From Oscillospiraceae bacterium (GTDB lineage: Bacteria > Bacillota > Clostridia > Saccharofermentanales > Saccharofermentanaceae): a stretch of 7,759 bases of DNA. The stretch spans positions 1 through 7,759 of the forward strand of contig CADCQX010000361.1 in the NCBI GenBank assembly GCA_902803695.1, written 5' to 3'. Numbering within the stretch: the first letter of the stretch is position 1; each line of letters starts with the position of its first letter. Shown here one piece after another: positions 5,626-7,759 of the stretch. Under the pieces are notes generated by a model, which saw nothing but the letters and a program-made list of their open reading frames with translations, had not been told where the DNA came from and did not search any database. The position numbers and the translations under genes were made by a program.

Positions 5626-7104
5626 TTATACCGGCTTATAGAATCTGTCGAACAACTCGCCGTTGACGATGTAGATATCGTGCTCGTCGTCAGCTCTCAC
5701 GACAATATAATCGCCGACCTGACCTGAATAATACTTGTCTTCGGTCCACGCCGTAAAGATCTTGACCGGCTGCTCGAGCTTTTTCGCGAAGATAAATGAA
5801 TTGCCCGTCGAAAGCACGGTCTTTGCATACGCCAGAACTTTCTTGACCTCACCGGTCACCGTATTCTTGATCCTTGGCTCATACTCGAAAACTCTGTTAT
5901 AAACGAAGTTCGTCAGCTGATAACTCCTTATGAGCTTCTCGGCCTTGATCGGATAGATCTCGCCCTCGACGCCTATCATCAGATACGCGTCCTCATCGAT
6001 AACCGTATCCACATCGCCTTCCAGCGTTCTTATATTGATCGGCGTACCGATCGGGAAAACATCCGCAAGCTTAACTGCGCCCAGCGACTGCGTAAGCTTG
6101 TCGTAGCGCTTCATCTTTGACACATCAAGTGTCGTATTCTTCGCATAGATGATCAGATATTTCTCGTAATACAGCCTGAGTCTTTCTTCCAAAACTTCCT
6201 TCGCGCTCTTCGTCAAAAGCTCCGGCCTCAGTGCACCGCCCGCCTTGAGCAGATGTCCGCCACCGCCGCCTAGTCCGTCCGCCAGGAACGCCGCCAACTC
6301 ATTGGCGTGCACTTCCTTCGTGCAGCTTCTTACCGAGAACTTGACCTCATACGGACTCTCATAAAACGCGAGCACCACATCTACATTCTCCGTCTCCAAC
6401 GCAAAGTCACTGATGACTCCCAAAATGCACGGATCGCACTCCTCCGCCTGTATGAGCAGGCACTTGTCGGTCTCGTGATACTCATAATTCAATATCGCCT
6501 TGCCCGTGATCTGCAGCTCATTGAACGACAGGTTCGAATTCACCATCTCCGTAATTATGCTCTTATTCACCAGCAGCGAGTCCAGCATATCCCGATCCAG
6601 CGGATGCGACACTTCCGACAGTCTGTTAGTATCCGTGAAAAGCCCGTAAAACAGCGCCGTCGCCAACTCCTTATTGTCGTTCGCGTTCAGCCCTGCCTCC
6701 TTAAGCATATCCCAGCACACCGTCGAGCAGCTGCCCACATTGCTCCTGATATTCGCCAGCTCCGGCACATCCACCGTCTTCTGATGATGGTCAATGATCG
6801 CGATCTTCTTCGCCTTTGTCTCCGTCACGTTCTTCTGTCCGTACTGGCAGTCCACCGTGATAAGCAGATCCGGCTCCTCATCCATCTCCGGCACATATTC
6901 CACCGGCACCTGCAGTTCCTCCAACATGATCAGAAGGTTGCTCTTCGTAATCTTGTTCCTGCCCCTGTAGATGAACCTCGCTTCCTTATCATTCTTCTCG
7001 AAAAACCACTTTATCGCGTAGCCTGAAGCGAGCGCGTCCGCATCCGGATTATCGTGGCACTGGATAACAACATTCTCGTATCCCAAAAGATCCTTTAATT
7101 CCAT
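5626..7104 (-). CDS. DHH/DHHA1 family phosphoesterase, NrnA-like, with long C-terminal extension
   Basis: Proteins of this family hydrolyse small phosphodiesters or phosphomonoesters such as nanoRNA, pAp or pApA in the cytoplasm, using two Mn2+ ions. The metal-site motifs are intact (numbering from the chosen start, 492 aa): HDNPDADALASG (17-28), TVDC with Asp85, IIDHHQKT with Asp105-His106-His107, and LFTDTN with Asp158. The DHHA1 substrate-binding motif GGGGHLLKAGG lies at 280-290. NrnA-type enzymes are about 310-340 residues; this one carries about 170 more. The extension contains two similar short modules (about 372-396 and 463-490; G/D-D-A/Y-Y-L/I ... Y-P/I-I ... F/L-x-x-x-Y). The frame stays open to a GTG at 7164. 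I chose the ATG at 7104 because GAGGGGT lies seven bases upstream and similarity to the family begins there. The substrate cannot be told from sequence. It is convergent with the TIR gene, so it is not in that operon and is probably housekeeping. Confidence 0.9.
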   Translation of the reverse strand: MELKDLLGYENVVIQCHDNPDADALASGYAIKWFFEKNDKEARFIYRGRNKITKSNLLIMLEELQVPVEYVPEMDEEPDLLITVDCQYGQKNVTETKAKKIAIIDHHQKTVDVPELANIRSNVGSCSTVCWDMLKEAGLNANDNKELATALFYGLFTDTNRLSEVSHPLDRDMLDSLLVNKSIITEMVNSNLSFNELQITGKAILNYEYHETDKCLLIQAEECDPCILGVISDFALETENVDVVLAFYESPYEVKFSVRSCTKEVHANELAAFLADGLGGGGGHLLKAGGALRPELLTKSAKEVLEERLRLYYEKYLIIYAKNTTLDVSKMKRYDKLTQSLGAVKLADVFPIGTPINIRTLEGDVDTVIDEDAYLMIGVEGEIYPIKAEKLIRSYQLTNFVYNRVFEYEPRIKNTVTGEVKKVLAYAKTVLSTGNSFIFAKKLEQPVKIFTAWTEDKYYSGQVGDYIVVRADDEHDIYIVNGELFDRFYKPV

Positions 7105-7110
7105 TTTTCT

Positions 7111-7117
7111 ACCCCTC
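7111..7117 (-). promoter_or_regulatory. Ribosome binding site that decides the phosphoesterase start
   Basis: On the minus strand this reads GAGGGGT, seven bases before the ATG at 7104. The two earlier in-frame candidates (ATG at 7134, GTG at 7164) have no comparable site, so the shorter 492-residue product is preferred. Confidence 0.7.
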
Positions 7118-7192
7118 AAAAGTTTATTCTCCATCAGTTTACCAAAAATCCAACCTAAACGCACATTAAATCTGTTTTTCTTCTAATAAAAG

Positions 7193-7204
7193 GTTGTAAT
7201 CAAC
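7193..7204. repeat. Short inverted repeat GTTG-TAAT-CAAC
   Basis: Four-base arms (7193-7196 and 7201-7204) flank TAAT. The left arm is part of an AGGTTG motif that recurs in this intergenic region. Taken alone it is too short to mean much; its interest is as one member of the GGTTG/CAACC cluster. Confidence 0.35.
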
Positions 7205-7232
7205 ATTCTGACATCAGTTCCCGAAATAAATC

Positions 7233-7246
7233 CAACCCTAGGGTTG
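7233..7246. promoter_or_regulatory. Perfect 14-bp palindrome, candidate operator
   Basis: CAACCCTAGGGTTG equals its own reverse complement, as expected of a binding site for a dimeric regulator. It lies 129 bases upstream of the phosphoesterase start and 111 bases upstream of the lipoprotein promoter, so it could act on either gene. Its half-site is repeated at 7151-7155, 7192-7196 and 7281-7285. No T-run follows, so a terminator is unlikely. Confidence 0.45.
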
Positions 7247-7356
7247 TGTATGGAAGGATACTTTTAAAAATCTGAGTTCAGGTTGATGAGGAAACAGGCT
7301 CATGAACGAGTTGCAAATTAACAACATGTATTGTCGAGAATTTGCACTTGCCATAA

Positions 7357-7366
7357 GTGTTAAAAT
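7357..7366 (+). promoter_or_regulatory. Extended -10 promoter for the acidic lipoprotein gene
   Basis: TGT followed by TAAAAT (7361-7366) forms an extended -10 with one mismatch. No good -35 lies at 16-18 bases; TTGCAC (7342-7347) is only 13 bases away. The bases 7357-7372 (GTGTTAAAATCCATAC) match 15 of 16 with the promoter at 191-206, which strengthens both calls. Transcription would start near 7373, leaving a leader of about 125 bases. Confidence 0.6.
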
Positions 7367-7496
7367 CCATACAATTAAAACTAACGGACGGAACAGGGAT
7401 ATATAGATACAAGTAAGATAGATATTTTCAGTTTTTTCCGCAACAGAAAACATATAAGACTCATGGATTAATTTGTACTGAAAAGGAGGACACAAA

Positions 7497-7759
7497 ATGA
7501 AAGACATGAGAAAGATCCTGGCACTTATCATTGCATGTGCTATGGTATTCGGTATTGCTTCCTGCTCATCTACAAAGAGTAAGAAGAGCAGCAAGGACGA
7601 CAAGAAGACTGAGGAAGAGGAAGACGAGGACGAGGACGACGAGGATTCCGATGACGAAGATTCTGATGATGAAGATGATGAGGATGACGAAGACGAAGAC
7701 GAGGACGAGACTGAAGCTACTACTACAACAGTAGAGACAGAGGAGACTGAGGAGACTGA
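7497..7759 (+). CDS. Predicted lipoprotein with extreme Asp/Glu tract (incomplete at window end)
   Basis: The frame is open from the ATG at 7497 to the last base, giving 87 visible residues with no stop. AAGGAGGA (7483-7490) is a near-perfect ribosome binding site six bases upstream. The N-terminus is a lipoprotein signal: MKDMRK, a hydrophobic core (7-20) and the lipobox GIASC with Cys23. After it come Ser/Lys-rich residues (24-37), an acidic run (39-71; 31 Asp/Glu and 2 Ser) and a Thr/Glu-rich stretch (72-87). Any folded domain lies beyond the window. The order of lipobox, Ser-rich segment, Lys pair, acidic linker and Thr-rich segment is the same as in the lipoprotein encoded at 1530-2510, and the two promoter regions share a 16-base element with the upstream cluster. 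It may therefore be a third member of the same lipoprotein family, acting on the outer face of the membrane. The acidic linker might bind Ca2+ or cell-wall cations, but that is a guess. Confidence 0.85.
   Translation, partial: MKDMRKILALIIACAMVFGIASCSSTKSKKSSKDDKKTEEEEDEDEDDEDSDDEDSDDEDDEDDEDEDEDETEATTTTVETEETEET
7611..7709 (+). repeat. GAN-codon low-complexity tract coding the Asp/Glu run
   Basis: Thirty-three consecutive codons are all GAN except two serine codons. They mix GAC, GAT, GAG and GAA, so this is not a simple trinucleotide expansion. The protein composition is held while the DNA varies, which suggests selection for the acidic linker. Such tracts can still vary in length between strains. 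Confidence 0.7.

Larger units (their letters stand above)
7105..7496. other. Gene-free region between divergent phosphoesterase and lipoprotein genes
   Basis: This AT-rich stretch of about 390 bases holds no convincing coding frame on either strand. It must contain the promoter of the leftward phosphoesterase gene, but I could not find a good -35/-10 pair for it. It also holds five CAACC/GGTTG pentamers between 7151 and 7285 (two within a perfect palindrome), an extended -10 promoter facing right at 7357-7366, and about 125 bases of apparent 5' leader for the lipoprotein gene. I see no recognisable riboswitch in that leader. Confidence 0.7.

Noticed and set aside
6307..7026. Open frame of 239 codons on the plus strand, opposite the phosphoesterase
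   Set aside because: The opposite strand encodes intact DHH and DHHA1 motifs. The plus-strand product is an Arg/Leu/His-rich shadow without domain features.
7105..7164. Longer phosphoesterase starting at GTG 7164 (20 extra residues)
   Set aside because: There is no ribosome binding site before the GTG or the ATG at 7134, while GAGGGGT precedes the ATG at 7104 at ideal distance.
7373..7496. Riboswitch or structured leader upstream of the acidic lipoprotein
   Set aside because: The leader is long enough, but I found only weak pairings (for example GTTTT near 7433 with AAAAC near 7448) and no conserved riboswitch motif or terminator.
7238..7603. Open frame of 121 codons on the minus strand covering the intergenic region and the start of the acidic lipoprotein gene
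   Set aside because: It overlaps a gene with a near-perfect ribosome binding site and lipobox, has no good start context, and crosses the likely promoter. Its hydrophobicity comes from reading AT-rich DNA.
1..7759. CRISPR array, insertion sequence, integrase, attachment site or tRNA marking a mobile island
   Set aside because: I found no spaced direct repeats, transposase or integrase motifs, terminal inverted repeats or tRNA-like sequence on either strand.

Overview
The window looks like the chromosome of a Gram-positive, low-to-mid-GC anaerobe of the class Clostridia, most likely a gut or rumen Lachnospiraceae/Oscillospiraceae relative. That placement is an inference. It rests on strong AGGAGG-type ribosome binding sites, several lipoproteins with Ser-rich post-lipobox linkers, and a TIR protein of a type (opening FYNAFISYRHAPLD) I associate with that group. 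No mobile element, CRISPR array, tRNA or rRNA is visible.

Layout. Bases 1-45 are the tail of an upstream gene, followed by an intrinsic terminator (69-110). A good extended -10 promoter near 174-200 starts a tight rightward cluster: a 128-aa two-pass membrane protein (237-623), a 290-aa lipoprotein (639-1511) and a 326-aa lipoprotein (1530-2510), with 15- and 18-base gaps. The two lipoproteins appear to be highly diverged paralogues. After a 77-base gap holding a possible promoter and an inverted repeat comes the largest gene (2588-5623). It encodes 1011 aa: an N-terminal TIR domain with the conserved W-V-x-x-E-I motif, one membrane helix, a short helical segment, a very long beta-propeller region and a helical tail. 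Convergent to it, with only 2 bases between stop codons, lies a DHH/DHHA1 phosphoesterase with an unusual C-terminal extension (5626-7104, minus strand). About 390 gene-free bases follow, containing a cluster of CAACC/GGTTG motifs including a perfect 14-bp palindrome, and an extended -10 promoter. The window ends inside a third lipoprotein gene (7497 onward) that carries an extreme Asp/Glu tract.

How it may work together (inference). The charge pattern around the TIR protein's membrane helix puts the TIR domain in the cytoplasm and the propeller outside the cell. Next to it are genes for one small membrane protein and two lipoproteins that would sit on the outer face of the membrane, with a third lipoprotein beyond the phosphoesterase. 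A plausible model is an envelope-located sensing module: extracytoplasmic lipoproteins and propeller pass a signal through the membrane to a cytoplasmic TIR NADase or adaptor. Defence against phage or another envelope-associated attacker is possible, but nothing in the sequence proves it. The DHH enzyme is probably a housekeeping neighbour, although a nucleotide phosphoesterase beside a TIR gene is worth noting.
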